From: Moheibacter sp035515075
GTDB lineage: Bacteria > Bacteroidota > Bacteroidia > Flavobacteriales > Weeksellaceae
Direction of reading: 5' to 3'
DNA length: 64,000 nucleotides
Assembly: GCA_035515075.1 (NCBI GenBank)
Contig: DATJBZ010000022.1
Location: 49,040-113,039, forward strand
The first letter of the stretch is position 1, and the number at the start of each line of letters is the position of its first letter. Both the position numbers and the translations under genes were made by a program. This document shows, piece after piece, positions 16,789-25,678 of this stretch. The notes beneath the pieces were generated by a model. It did no database searches. It saw only the letters and a program-made list of their open reading frames with translations, and was not told the origin of the DNA.

Positions 16789-17997
16789 ATGCCAAAATTA
16801 TCTGTGAAAGGCAGCTTAATGCCTTTGTCGCCTATAAGAAAATTAACGCCTTATGCGGACCAAGCCAAAAAAGAAGGTAAAAAAGTATATCATTTAAATA
16901 TTGGACAGCCAGACATTGCTTCTCCCGTTCCTGCTTTGGAAGCTTACCATCAATTGCCTTTTGAAGTGATTGCTTATACGCATTCTGAAGGAACACCTGA
17001 ATACAGACATGCACTTTCCAACTATTATCAAAACAGAGGATACAAGGTACAACCAGAAAACATCATCGTGACCAATGGTGGATCAGAAGCTTTGTTGTTT
17101 GCTTTTGGCGTGATCGCCAATCCTGGGGATGAAATCATTATCCCAGAACCTTTTTATGCCAATTACAATAGTTTTGCCTGTCAAAGCGATGTAAAAATCG
17201 TTCCAGTGCGCTCAACCATCGACAACAATTTCGGTTTGCCATCCATTGCTTCATTTGAAGAAAAAATTACGGACAAAACCAAAGCGATTTTGATTTGCCA
17301 TCCAGGCAACCCAACCGGTTATTTGTATTCAAAATCTGAATTGGAGCAATTGAAAGAATTGATCATCAAGCATGATTTGTATTTAATTTCTGATGAAGTT
17401 TATGCAGAATATGTCTATGATGATGAAAAACATGATTCTGTTTTGGGTTTCAAAGAATTGAAAGACCATGCAATCATTATCGATTCCGAATCCAAACGAT
17501 TCAGCATGTGTGGCGCACGCTTGGGTGCGATCATTTCAAGAAATGACGAAGTGATTGCCCGCGCCTTGCGTTTTGCGCAAGCCCGTTTGAGTCCTGTGTT
17601 GACCAGTCAATATGCCGCGACTCAAGCACATGAAAACATTGGCAACTATTTCGAACAATCTCGAGCAGAATATGTCAGCCGTCGGGATTTATTGGTCAGC
17701 GAATTGAACCACATTCCTGGCGTCATTTGTCCCAATCCAAAAGGAGCTTTCTATTGTATGGTTGAGTTGCCTGTGGACGATGCGGAGAAATTCGCCATTT
17801 GGTTGTTGAATGATTTTGATTTGGATGGAGAAACTGTGATGGTAGCACCAGGCAATGGTTTTTACAGCGATCCGAGTTCAATGAAAAACCAAGTGAGAAT
17901 TGCGTATGTATTGAACAAAGAAGATTTAAAGCGTTCGGTAGAGATTTTGAAAGTCGCTTTGAGAAAATATCCTGGAAGCAACCAAAAACAACATTAA
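16789..17997 (+). CDS. Pyridoxal-phosphate aminotransferase, class I (aspartate-type)
   Basis: 402 residues of the fold type I aminotransferase family. The N-terminal YHLNIGQPDI segment, the TNGGSEALLFAFGVIANPGDEI phosphate-binding loop, and NPTGYLYSKSEL are typical. The PLP lysine is Lys236 in SESKRFSMCGARLG, and the substrate carboxylate Arg is in NQVRIAYVL. It is closest in pattern to aspartate/prephenate-type aminotransferases of Bacteroidota; the exact amino acid cannot be assigned. TATATTTA at 16755-16762 could be its -7 box. murB follows 25 bases downstream. Confidence 0.9.
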   Translation: MPKLSVKGSLMPLSPIRKLTPYADQAKKEGKKVYHLNIGQPDIASPVPALEAYHQLPFEVIAYTHSEGTPEYRHALSNYYQNRGYKVQPENIIVTNGGSEALLFAFGVIANPGDEIIIPEPFYANYNSFACQSDVKIVPVRSTIDNNFGLPSIASFEEKITDKTKAILICHPGNPTGYLYSKSELEQLKELIIKHDLYLISDEVYAEYVYDDEKHDSVLGFKELKDHAIIIDSESKRFSMCGARLGAIISRNDEVIARALRFAQARLSPVLTSQYAATQAHENIGNYFEQSRAEYVSRRDLLVSELNHIPGVICPNPKGAFYCMVELPVDDAEKFAIWLLNDFDLDGETVMVAPGNGFYSDPSSMKNQVRIAYVLNKEDLKRSVEILKVALRKYPGSNQKQH

Positions 17998-18022
17998 TTA
18001 CTGTTTAATTTAGATCAAAAAA

Positions 18023-19051
18023 ATGCTGATACAAGAAAATGTGTCATTGAAACCCTACAATACTTTTGGTGTGGATGTCGATGCCCGTTATTTTTCAACA
18101 ACTTCATCTCAAGAAGATTTGCTCCAAGTTTTAAAGTGGGCCAATGAAACACAACAAAAAATCCTATTGCTCAACGGTGGTAGCAATATGTTGCTCGTCA
18201 ATGATTGGGACGGCTTGGCGTTAAAAATCGATTTAAAAGGCATTGAAATCGTTTCTTCTACAGAAGAGCACGTCATTGTGAGCGTACAATCCAGTGAAGA
18301 TTGGCATGGCTTTGTCACTTGGTGTTTGGCAAATGATTTCGGTGGCATTGAAAATTTATCTTTAATTCCAGGAAAAGCAGGTACAGCACCGATTCAAAAC
18401 ATCGGTGCTTATGGAGTTGAGATCAAAGATGTTCTGACACAGCTGACTGCCATCGAAATGGCAACTGGAAAAAAACGAATTTTCACCAATGCAGATTGTC
18501 AATTTGGCTACCGCGATTCGGTTTTCAAAAACCAATTGAAAAACCAGTATTTGATTGCAGAAGTTCATTTTCGTTTGACCAAAAAAAAACACGTCCTTCA
18601 TCTGGATTATGGCGCAATCCGCAACCAATTGGCAGAAAACAACATTGAAAACCCGACCATACAAGACGTCAGCCAAGCGATCATCACCATTCGACAAAGC
18701 AAATTGCCCGATCCATCGAAAATTGGCAATTCAGGAAGTTTTTTCAAGAATCCAGTAATTTCTGCTTTGGAATTTGACGCTCTAAAAATTCAATTTCCCG
18801 ACATTTCTGGCCACGCGGTAGATGACAATTACAAAGTGGCGGCTGGTTGGTTTATTGAGCAAGCGGGTTGGAAAGGAAAGCGCATCGGCGATGCGGGTGT
18901 GCACGAAAAACAAGCTTTGGTTTTGGTCAATTATGGACAAGCCACAGGGCGAGAAATTTACGATTTGTCACAAGCAATTTTGGACGATGTTTGGGCAAAA
19001 TTCGGCATTCAATTGGAACGTGAAGTCAACATCATTGGTTCATTGGATTAA
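18023..19051 (+). CDS. murB: UDP-N-acetylenolpyruvoylglucosamine reductase
   Basis: 342 residues, the length of the type I (E. coli-like) enzyme. FAD-binding segments NTFGVDVDARYF, LLNGGSNMLL and IPGKAGTAPIQNIGAYGVE are present. The catalytic Ser is in GNSGSFFKNP and the C-terminal Glu region in GVHEKQALVLVN. MurB reduces the enolpyruvyl group to form UDP-N-acetylmuramate in the second committed step of peptidoglycan synthesis. It probably shares a transcript with the aminotransferase upstream. Confidence 0.97.
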   Translation: MLIQENVSLKPYNTFGVDVDARYFSTTSSQEDLLQVLKWANETQQKILLLNGGSNMLLVNDWDGLALKIDLKGIEIVSSTEEHVIVSVQSSEDWHGFVTWCLANDFGGIENLSLIPGKAGTAPIQNIGAYGVEIKDVLTQLTAIEMATGKKRIFTNADCQFGYRDSVFKNQLKNQYLIAEVHFRLTKKKHVLHLDYGAIRNQLAENNIENPTIQDVSQAIITIRQSKLPDPSKIGNSGSFFKNPVISALEFDALKIQFPDISGHAVDDNYKVAAGWFIEQAGWKGKRIGDAGVHEKQALVLVNYGQATGREIYDLSQAILDDVWAKFGIQLEREVNIIGSLD

Positions 19052-19098
19052 CTCTTTTTTTATTTTAATTTATTAGGCAACATTTAATACCCTACATC

Positions 19099-21129
19099 AT
19101 GAACAATCCTCTTTTGGCTCCTTTCAATACAGCTTTTGAAAGCATTCCTTTTTCGATCATCAAGAATGAAGATTATCAAACCGCATTTGAAACCGCACTG
19201 ATTTGGGCAAAAAACGACATACAAGCGATTTGTCAGCAAACCGAAAAACCTACTTTCGAAAATACCATAGAAGCTTTGGAATTGAGTGGAGAAACTTTGA
19301 ACAAAGTTTCTGCTGTATTTTTTAATTTATTGCATGCTGAAACCAATGAGCAATTGCAAAAAACGGCACAAATCATTTCGCCTTTGTTGTCTGAATTTTC
19401 AAACGACATTCGACTCAATCCAATCTTGTTCGATAAAATTCAACAAGTTTATGACGAGAAAGACAGTTTGGGATTGACTGCAGAACAATTGCGATTATTG
19501 GAAAAAAAATACAAAAGTTTCACCAGAAATGGTGCCCGATTGGAAGAAGAAGACCAAGTCCGATTGAGAGCCATCGACAAAGATTTGGCGAAATTGACTT
19601 TGGATTTTGGCGAAAATGTTTTGGCAGAAACCAATGCTTTTGAATTGCATTTGACCGATAAAAACGATTTAGAAGGTTTGCCTAGCTATGTCATTGAAGA
19701 AGCCAAAAAAGAAGCGGAGAGCAAAGGGAAAAACATGGGTTGGGTTTTTACTTTGCAAGCACCTAGCTATTTGCCTTTTGTTACTTATGCAAAAAATAGG
19801 GCTTTGCGCCAGCAAATGACTTTGGCTTATGGTAAACGTGCTTTTCAAGACAATGTTCACAACAACGAAAACATCGTCCAAAAAATGGCAGAACTTCGCT
19901 TAGAAAGAGCGAATTTACTGGGATTCAATACCCATGCTGATTTTGTTTTGGAAGAACGCATGGCGAATGCACCAAAAATTGTTTTGGACTTTCTGGATGA
20001 TTTCGTTCAAAAAGCCAGAGAATTTGGTGAAAGAGATGTAAATGAATTGAAAGCGTTTGCTAAACAATTGGATGGAATTGAAGATTTTGAAAGATGGGAC
20101 CATGCTTATTATGCTGAAAAATTAAAACAAGAAAAATACAGTTATGCCGAAGAAGATTTAAAACCTTATTTCTCTTTGGGCAAAGTCGTTCAGGGTGCTT
20201 TTCAAATTGCTCAAAAATTGTACGGATTGCATTTCAACATCAGAAATGACATTGACAAATACCATGAAGATGTCCAAGTTTATGAGGTTTTGGATGAAAA
20301 CAACAATCATTTGGCTTTATTTTATGCCGATTTCTTTCCAAGAAAAGGCAAAAAAGCAGGCGCTTGGATGACGAGTTTTCGCGAACAATCTCGTGTGCAG
20401 GGTCAAGAAAAAAGACCGCACATTTCAATTGTTTGTAATTTCACAAAACCTACTGAAAAAACACCTTCATTATTGACTTTTAATGAAGTAACCACTTTGT
20501 TTCACGAATTTGGGCATGCATTGCATGGCATATTGGCGGATTCGACTTATCAGAGTTTGTCAGGCACCAATGTTTACCATGATTTCGTTGAGTTGCCTTC
20601 ACAATTCATGGAGAATTTTTGTTATGAAGCTGAAGCTTTGGCTTTGTTTGCCGCGCATTATGAAACCCAAGAAATCATTCCTCAAAGTTTAATTGATAAG
20701 GTGAAAAATGCAGCACAATTCATGGAAGGCTACCAAACGATTCGTCAGTTGAGCTTTGGTTTGTTGGACATGGCCTGGCATGCACAAAATCCATTGCTAA
20801 TTGATACTGTTGAAGAATTTGAACAAAAAGCATTGGCTTCCACTGATTTGTATGCGCCAATGAAGGGCACCAATATGAGTGTGGCTTTTTCACATTTGTT
20901 CAATGGTGGGTATTCGTCCGGGTATTATTCCTACAAATGGGCGGAAGTTTTGGATGCCGATGCTTTTGCTTATTTCAAAGAAAATAGCATTTTCAATCCA
21001 GAAATTGCCAAAAAGTTCAAACACCTTTTGGCGAGCGGCGGAAGCGTAGATCCAATGGAATTGTATGAACATTTCAGAGGAAAAAAACCAGACAACCGAG
21101 CTTTGTTAAAAAGAGCAGGGTTCATTTAA
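19099..21129 (+). CDS. M3-family metallopeptidase (oligopeptidase A / Dcp-like)
   Basis: 676 residues, typical size for the family. The zinc motif HEFGH lies around residue 469, within TLFHEFGHALHG, and the third ligand Glu is about 25 residues on in the FVELPSQFMENF segment. The C-terminal SGYYSYKWAEVLDADAF and FRGKKPDNRALL segments are family hallmarks. These cytosolic enzymes cleave oligopeptides or release dipeptides; no signal peptide is visible. It ends 10 bases before the response regulator start, so read-through is possible. Confidence 0.94.
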   Translation: MNNPLLAPFNTAFESIPFSIIKNEDYQTAFETALIWAKNDIQAICQQTEKPTFENTIEALELSGETLNKVSAVFFNLLHAETNEQLQKTAQIISPLLSEFSNDIRLNPILFDKIQQVYDEKDSLGLTAEQLRLLEKKYKSFTRNGARLEEEDQVRLRAIDKDLAKLTLDFGENVLAETNAFELHLTDKNDLEGLPSYVIEEAKKEAESKGKNMGWVFTLQAPSYLPFVTYAKNRALRQQMTLAYGKRAFQDNVHNNENIVQKMAELRLERANLLGFNTHADFVLEERMANAPKIVLDFLDDFVQKAREFGERDVNELKAFAKQLDGIEDFERWDHAYYAEKLKQEKYSYAEEDLKPYFSLGKVVQGAFQIAQKLYGLHFNIRNDIDKYHEDVQVYEVLDENNNHLALFYADFFPRKGKKAGAWMTSFREQSRVQGQEKRPHISIVCNFTKPTEKTPSLLTFNEVTTLFHEFGHALHGILADSTYQSLSGTNVYHDFVELPSQFMENFCYEAEALALFAAHYETQEIIPQSLIDKVKNAAQFMEGYQTIRQLSFGLLDMAWHAQNPLLIDTVEEFEQKALASTDLYAPMKGTNMSVAFSHLFNGGYSSGYYSYKWAEVLDADAFAYFKENSIFNPEIAKKFKHLLASGGSVDPMELYEHFRGKKPDNRALLKRAGFI

Positions 21130-21139
21130 TTCAGAACAC

Positions 21140-21814
21140 ATGAAAATACTTTTGATCGAAGATGACCCACGAATCAGCGACTTTCTAACCCAAGGATTGT
21201 CCGAAAACCAACATTTGGTGACTTTGGTACAATCGGCTGAAAAAGCACAGGCGCAATTGACAACAAAAGATTGGGACATCATTTTATTGGATGTCATGCT
21301 ACCCGGCATTAACGGAATTGAATTTACCAAATTGATTCGATTCAAACAAATGCAAACGCCAATTTTGATTTTAAGTGCATTGGGTAGCGTGGAGGATAAA
21401 ATCAAAGCTTTGGATGCAGGTGCTGACGATTATTTGGTCAAACCTTTTCATTTCAAAGAATTGTTGTCAAGAATCAATGCACTGCACCGGCGTTACCAAA
21501 ACAAATACGATGAAAACACCAATATAAAAGACATCGGTCATTTAAAAATTGACAAAGATAAATACGCTGTCTATTCGTTCGATAAACTAGTGGATCTATC
21601 ACCAACAGAATACAAATTGCTCATTTATTTGGTGGACAATGCACAAAAGGTTTTGTCAAGAAGTCAAATACTTAATGCCGTTTGGGACATTCATTTTCAG
21701 AACAATACCAATGTGGTCGATGTGTACATTTCTTATCTTCGGGCCAAATTAGAAACGCCAGAACACAAACTGATACAAACGGTCAAAGGCGTTGGTTACA
21801 TGATCAAAGACTAA
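21140..21814 (+). CDS. OmpR/PhoB-family response regulator
   Basis: 224 residues: receiver domain (1-115) with the acidic residues IEDD at 6-9, phosphoacceptor Asp51 in LLDVMLPGING and Lys in YLVKPF; then a winged-helix DNA-binding domain (about 130-222) with LSPTEYKLLIYLV and VDVYISYLRAKLE. It is followed four bases later by its cognate kinase and then by a CusCBA-like efflux operon. The likely target is the tandem 11-bp repeat just ahead of that operon. By comparison with CusR and CzcR systems a metal signal is plausible but not shown. Confidence 0.95.
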   Translation: MKILLIEDDPRISDFLTQGLSENQHLVTLVQSAEKAQAQLTTKDWDIILLDVMLPGINGIEFTKLIRFKQMQTPILILSALGSVEDKIKALDAGADDYLVKPFHFKELLSRINALHRRYQNKYDENTNIKDIGHLKIDKDKYAVYSFDKLVDLSPTEYKLLIYLVDNAQKVLSRSQILNAVWDIHFQNNTNVVDVYISYLRAKLETPEHKLIQTVKGVGYMIKD

Positions 21815-21818
21815 TCCG

Positions 21819-23186
21819 ATGAACATCCGAAAGCGTTTATTGCTCATTTCTTCCTTAACTTTTGGGGTCGCTTTTACCATTTCAGCTTTGTTGATTTATT
21901 CAATTTTCTTTCAAAGATCAGAAAACATCATTTTCAAAGAATTGGAAAACACCGCGCTTTTGACCGCTTACTTTTATTTGGAAAAAGATGAAATGTCCCA
22001 AGGAGAGCACAACCAAATTAGAATTGCATTGGACGAACAAATCCAATTGTCCAAAGTCAAGATATTCAATGAGAAAAACGACTTTGTCTATGGTGACGCT
22101 TTGAATGAAATGCACTTAACAGCTGCTGTGATGGACCAAGTCCGCCAACAAAAAAAGATCTATTTCAAACAAGAAAACACCTATTATTACGGCTTCTACT
22201 ATCCTGACAACCAAGGAAACTTCGTGGTTTTTGCTTTTTCAGAAAATGAATTTTTCGCTTCGCAAATCCATCAATTATTGGCAATTTTAGGACTTTCACT
22301 TTTGATTGGATTTTTGATGATTTTGTTGTTGAGTTATTATTTGACCAAAGTCGCTTATGCGCCGATAGAACAAATCATCGAACAAATTGAAACTTCCGAT
22401 TTTCAATTCCAACAGAAAATCCAATTGCACGTACCTGAAAGTCAAGATGAAATTCAAAAATTGACCGTAAAATTCAATGAATTGTTTGGCAGAATCGCCG
22501 AAACCTTCGCGATTCAAAAAAACTTCACCAATTATGTTTCTCATGAAATCAAAACGCCTTTGGCTTCGATTGCAGGAACGATGGAAGTCTTTGCACAAAA
22601 AGAAAGAAGCGCTGAGGAATATAAAAATGTCAGTGAAATTGCATTGAAAAATGTAGCAGAAATCGAAAATACTTTGAACAACTTACTGTTGTTGACCAAC
22701 TTAGAAAACCCTTCAGATGTAGTCGAAACCTATCGATTGGACGAACAAATTTGGCACATCTTGTCCAAGATCCAAAGCCACTATCCTACTTTTGCTCAAC
22801 CAATTCAATTCGACATCCAAATCGAAAAGCATGAATTTTTAACGATTTATGCCAACAAAGGACAACTCGAAATTGCGCTGTACAATTTGATTGAAAACGC
22901 CGTCAAATTCTCCAATAGGAAAGCTGTACACATCGTTTTGAAAGATGAAAATCAGCAATTACAACTCAGTATTCAAGACCAAGGCATAGGCATTCCAGCA
23001 GAAGAAATTCGGAACATTCAACAAGCTTTTTATCGGGCCTCTAATGTGAAAAACATCCAAGGAAGTGGGGTTGGTTTGTCTTTGGCCCTTTTGATCTTTC
23101 AACAGAATAAAATTGACTTCCAAATTCATTCTACTGAAAATATTGGCACTCAAATCAAATTGCTTTTTCCCAAACCAACACATTAA
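21819..23186 (+). CDS. Sensor histidine kinase of the efflux locus
   Basis: 455 residues. Two transmembrane helices (about 8-30 and 152-175) enclose a periplasmic domain of about 120 residues. A HAMP-like linker follows. HisKA has His242 in NYVSHEIKTPLASI; the ATPase domain has the N box NLIENAVKFSN, the G1 box DQGIGIP and the G2 box GSGVGLSLALL. All catalytic motifs are intact. The periplasmic sensor is short and unlike the copper-binding region of CusS, so the ligand is open. Confidence 0.94.
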   Translation: MNIRKRLLLISSLTFGVAFTISALLIYSIFFQRSENIIFKELENTALLTAYFYLEKDEMSQGEHNQIRIALDEQIQLSKVKIFNEKNDFVYGDALNEMHLTAAVMDQVRQQKKIYFKQENTYYYGFYYPDNQGNFVVFAFSENEFFASQIHQLLAILGLSLLIGFLMILLLSYYLTKVAYAPIEQIIEQIETSDFQFQQKIQLHVPESQDEIQKLTVKFNELFGRIAETFAIQKNFTNYVSHEIKTPLASIAGTMEVFAQKERSAEEYKNVSEIALKNVAEIENTLNNLLLLTNLENPSDVVETYRLDEQIWHILSKIQSHYPTFAQPIQFDIQIEKHEFLTIYANKGQLEIALYNLIENAVKFSNRKAVHIVLKDENQQLQLSIQDQGIGIPAEEIRNIQQAFYRASNVKNIQGSGVGLSLALLIFQQNKIDFQIHSTENIGTQIKLLFPKPTH

Positions 23187-23191
23187 GCCAA

Positions 23192-23260
23192 TTTTAATGG
23201 GCTTCTAATCGAATTCTAATCTATCTCTAAATCCACCTTAAGCTGGGAAATATAATTTTG
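23192..23260 (+). promoter_or_regulatory. Four 11-bp tandem repeats and -7 box upstream of the RND efflux operon
   Basis: Octamers at 23192 (TTTTAATG), 23203 (TTCTAATC), 23214 (TTCTAATC) and 23225 (CTCTAAAT) recur every 11 bases. OmpR/PhoB-family regulators bind tandem repeats of this period. TAATTTTG at 23253-23260 fits the -7 box TAnnTTTG exactly, while no TTTG is seen at -33; the last repeat covers that position instead. The layout fits activation by the response regulator encoded just upstream. Confidence 0.65.
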
Positions 23261-23282
23261 TCTGCAACAAATCATAGACAAA

Positions 23283-24563
23283 TTGAAAAAAGTATTTTTA
23301 AGCATGTTGTTCAGTTTCCACATTTTTACTTGGGGACAAAATGAACCATTGACCTTGACACTTCAACAAGCAGAAACCTTGTTCATCAACAACAACCTTG
23401 AATTGATTGCAGAACGATTGAACATTGATCTTGCCGAAGCAGCCATTATTCAAGCAGGTGTTTGGCCCAATCCGAATGTACAAATTGGCGAGATTAATTT
23501 GTGGAAAAATGGTCATCAAAACGTGGAAAGGCTTCCTCCATTGTTCAACAATTGGGGAAAATACACCCAATTTTCGGTAGAAATTGAGCAATTGATCCTC
23601 ACCGCTGGCAAACGAAAAAAATTGATGGCTGTAGAAAAAGTGAACGCTTCGATGAGCAAAGTGTATTTTGAAGAAGTGTTACGAAATTTAAAGCATGAAT
23701 TGCGTCTGACCTTTACAGAAGCACTCGCAGTACAAAACAAGGAAAAAATGTACCATGAGTTGCTCGAACAGTTGCATCATTTGATTTCGGCACACCAACA
23801 GCTTTTGGCGAAAAAAGATTTTAGCCAAAGTGATTTCGTTCGTTTACAATCTTTGGAAATCAATTACAAATCAGCGTTCAATGAACTAATCGTCGAAAAA
23901 AACGAACAGTTGAAAACCTTGAAAACTTGGTTGTCTTTGCCTTCACAAACTGAACTACAATTAGAAGACGAAAATGACGCCTGGACCTATACTGCTTTTG
24001 AGTTGGAGACATTTGAACAATTGTTGGAGAGCGCAAAAAAAAATCGTTCTGACTTGAAATTCAAAGAATTGGAAACCGAATATTTCAAAAAACAATTGAG
24101 CTATGAAAAAGCCATGCGCGTGCCTGATTTGACTTTTTCGGTGGGTTATGATCGTGGTGGAAGCATCATGCGTGATTTCATTGGTTTTGGAATTGCCATG
24201 GACATTCCGATTTTTGACCGCAATCAATCGTCGATTAAAATGGCGGAAATCAATGTGCAAAAAAGTGAATTGGAAACGCAGCATAAGAATTTAAGCATTG
24301 AAAATGAATTGAAAAACGCATTTCAGAATTTCCAAATTGCACAGAAAAACTGGCAAGAAATCGATCCAAATTATGCGCAAAACTTAGCGCAACTATTGCC
24401 AGTCATGCAACAAAATTATTTGGCAAAAAACATCAATTTATTGCAATACATCGACTTTTTAGATGCTTATGTCGATGGAAAAAGCGGTTTGATTGACTTA
24501 AAAAAACAATGGCATTCCACTTTACTTGAAATGCAATACACCTTAGAAAAAGATTGGAATTAA
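23283..24563 (+). CDS. TolC-family outer-membrane efflux protein
   Basis: 426 residues. A signal peptide (MKKVFLSMLFSFHIFTWGQ) precedes two repeats of the OEP domain with long coiled-coil helices; PNVQIGEINLW and VPDLTFSVGYDRGGS are the strand segments. I use the TTG at 23283 because it adds the two lysines of a proper signal peptide; the next ATG is at 23304. It is the outer-membrane channel of a tripartite efflux system with the adaptor and RND pump that follow. The start of the adaptor lies two bases after this stop. Confidence 0.88.
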   Translation: MKKVFLSMLFSFHIFTWGQNEPLTLTLQQAETLFINNNLELIAERLNIDLAEAAIIQAGVWPNPNVQIGEINLWKNGHQNVERLPPLFNNWGKYTQFSVEIEQLILTAGKRKKLMAVEKVNASMSKVYFEEVLRNLKHELRLTFTEALAVQNKEKMYHELLEQLHHLISAHQQLLAKKDFSQSDFVRLQSLEINYKSAFNELIVEKNEQLKTLKTWLSLPSQTELQLEDENDAWTYTAFELETFEQLLESAKKNRSDLKFKELETEYFKKQLSYEKAMRVPDLTFSVGYDRGGSIMRDFIGFGIAMDIPIFDRNQSSIKMAEINVQKSELETQHKNLSIENELKNAFQNFQIAQKNWQEIDPNYAQNLAQLLPVMQQNYLAKNINLLQYIDFLDAYVDGKSGLIDLKKQWHSTLLEMQYTLEKDWN

Positions 24564-24565
24564 AT

Positions 24566-25666
24566 ATGAAAAAATTATGGATTACATTCCCAAAAACGGG
24601 GATATTGGCACTCATCACCTTGTTTTTGCACCATTGCAATGCAACGACAAAAACAGATGAATCAGAAGAAGACGCTACATTTTGTTTGAACGAAACCTTG
24701 AAATCTCAACTGCAATTGGATCATATAGCGTTTCAACCCATTGCCCAACAGATTGAATTGACTGGAGAAGTGAGTTATGACCAAGAGAAAGTCGTTCATT
24801 TCCACAGTTTGGTCAACGCCATTGCTGAGAATGTTTTTTTCTCATTGGGTCAATATGTAGAAAAAGGACAAGTTTTGGCAGAAATCAAAAGTCCAGAATT
24901 GAATGCCTTGGTTTTGGAAAAGAAAAATTTAAACTCAAAAATTCAAGTTGCCAAAAGAGAATTGAGCAGTCAAGAGAGTTTATTCAACAACAATTTGATC
25001 ACAGAATTGGAGTGGATGACGTCCAAAAGTGAATTGGAAAATCTACAATTGGAACTGGAAAATACCCAACAAACTTTGGCGATGTTTCATGCCAATCCCA
25101 ACCGATCGACCTTTGAAATCCGTTCGCCCATCAGTGGATATATCATCCAAAAAAACATCCAAGCAGGTTCGCACATCATGGAATCAGATGAGTTGTTGAC
25201 CATTTCTGATTTGCGTGAAGTGTGGGTCATGGCCAACATTTATGCAACCGATTTGGAACACATCCAAGAAGGAATGGAAGTCAAAGTAAAAACCTTGGCG
25301 TATGCAAACAAAGTATTTGACGGAAAAATTCATTCGATTTCAAAGGTTTTTGATGCAGAAGAAAAAGTACTCAAAGCGAGAATTCAACTAAAAAACACTG
25401 ATTACCAATTGAAGCCAGGCATGGTTGCGAGTGTTTTGGTGGAAATCTCCTCAGACAAAAAAGCATGGACGATTGCCAAAGAAGAGGTGATTTTCAATGA
25501 CAACCAATATTATGTAGTCGTCTATCATTCGGACTGTCATCTTGAAGTAAGAAAACTCGACATCATTGAACAAAATCATGAGAATTATTTTGTGGAAAAA
25601 GGATTCCAGTCCAATGAAAAAATCGTCACTCAAAATCAGTTGTTGATTTTTGAAAAAATAAAATAA
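24566..25666 (+). CDS. RND efflux periplasmic adaptor lipoprotein (CusB/CzcB-like)
   Basis: 366 residues from the ATG at 24566; the frame is open to a TTG at 24554 that overlaps tolC and is rejected. The N-terminal signal ends in a lipobox (TLFLHHC), so it should be lipid-anchored. Membrane-fusion features are visible: a biotinyl-lipoyl half-motif (GQYVEKGQVLAEIKSPEL), an alpha-hairpin (about 105-165), the second half FEIRSPISGYIIQ, and a beta-barrel (WVMANIYATDLEHIQEG). It links the RND pump to the TolC-type channel. Confidence 0.9.
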   Translation: MKKLWITFPKTGILALITLFLHHCNATTKTDESEEDATFCLNETLKSQLQLDHIAFQPIAQQIELTGEVSYDQEKVVHFHSLVNAIAENVFFSLGQYVEKGQVLAEIKSPELNALVLEKKNLNSKIQVAKRELSSQESLFNNNLITELEWMTSKSELENLQLELENTQQTLAMFHANPNRSTFEIRSPISGYIIQKNIQAGSHIMESDELLTISDLREVWVMANIYATDLEHIQEGMEVKVKTLAYANKVFDGKIHSISKVFDAEEKVLKARIQLKNTDYQLKPGMVASVLVEISSDKKAWTIAKEEVIFNDNQYYVVVYHSDCHLEVRKLDIIEQNHENYFVEKGFQSNEKIVTQNQLLIFEKIK

Positions 25667-25678
25667 CACAGAAAAAAA

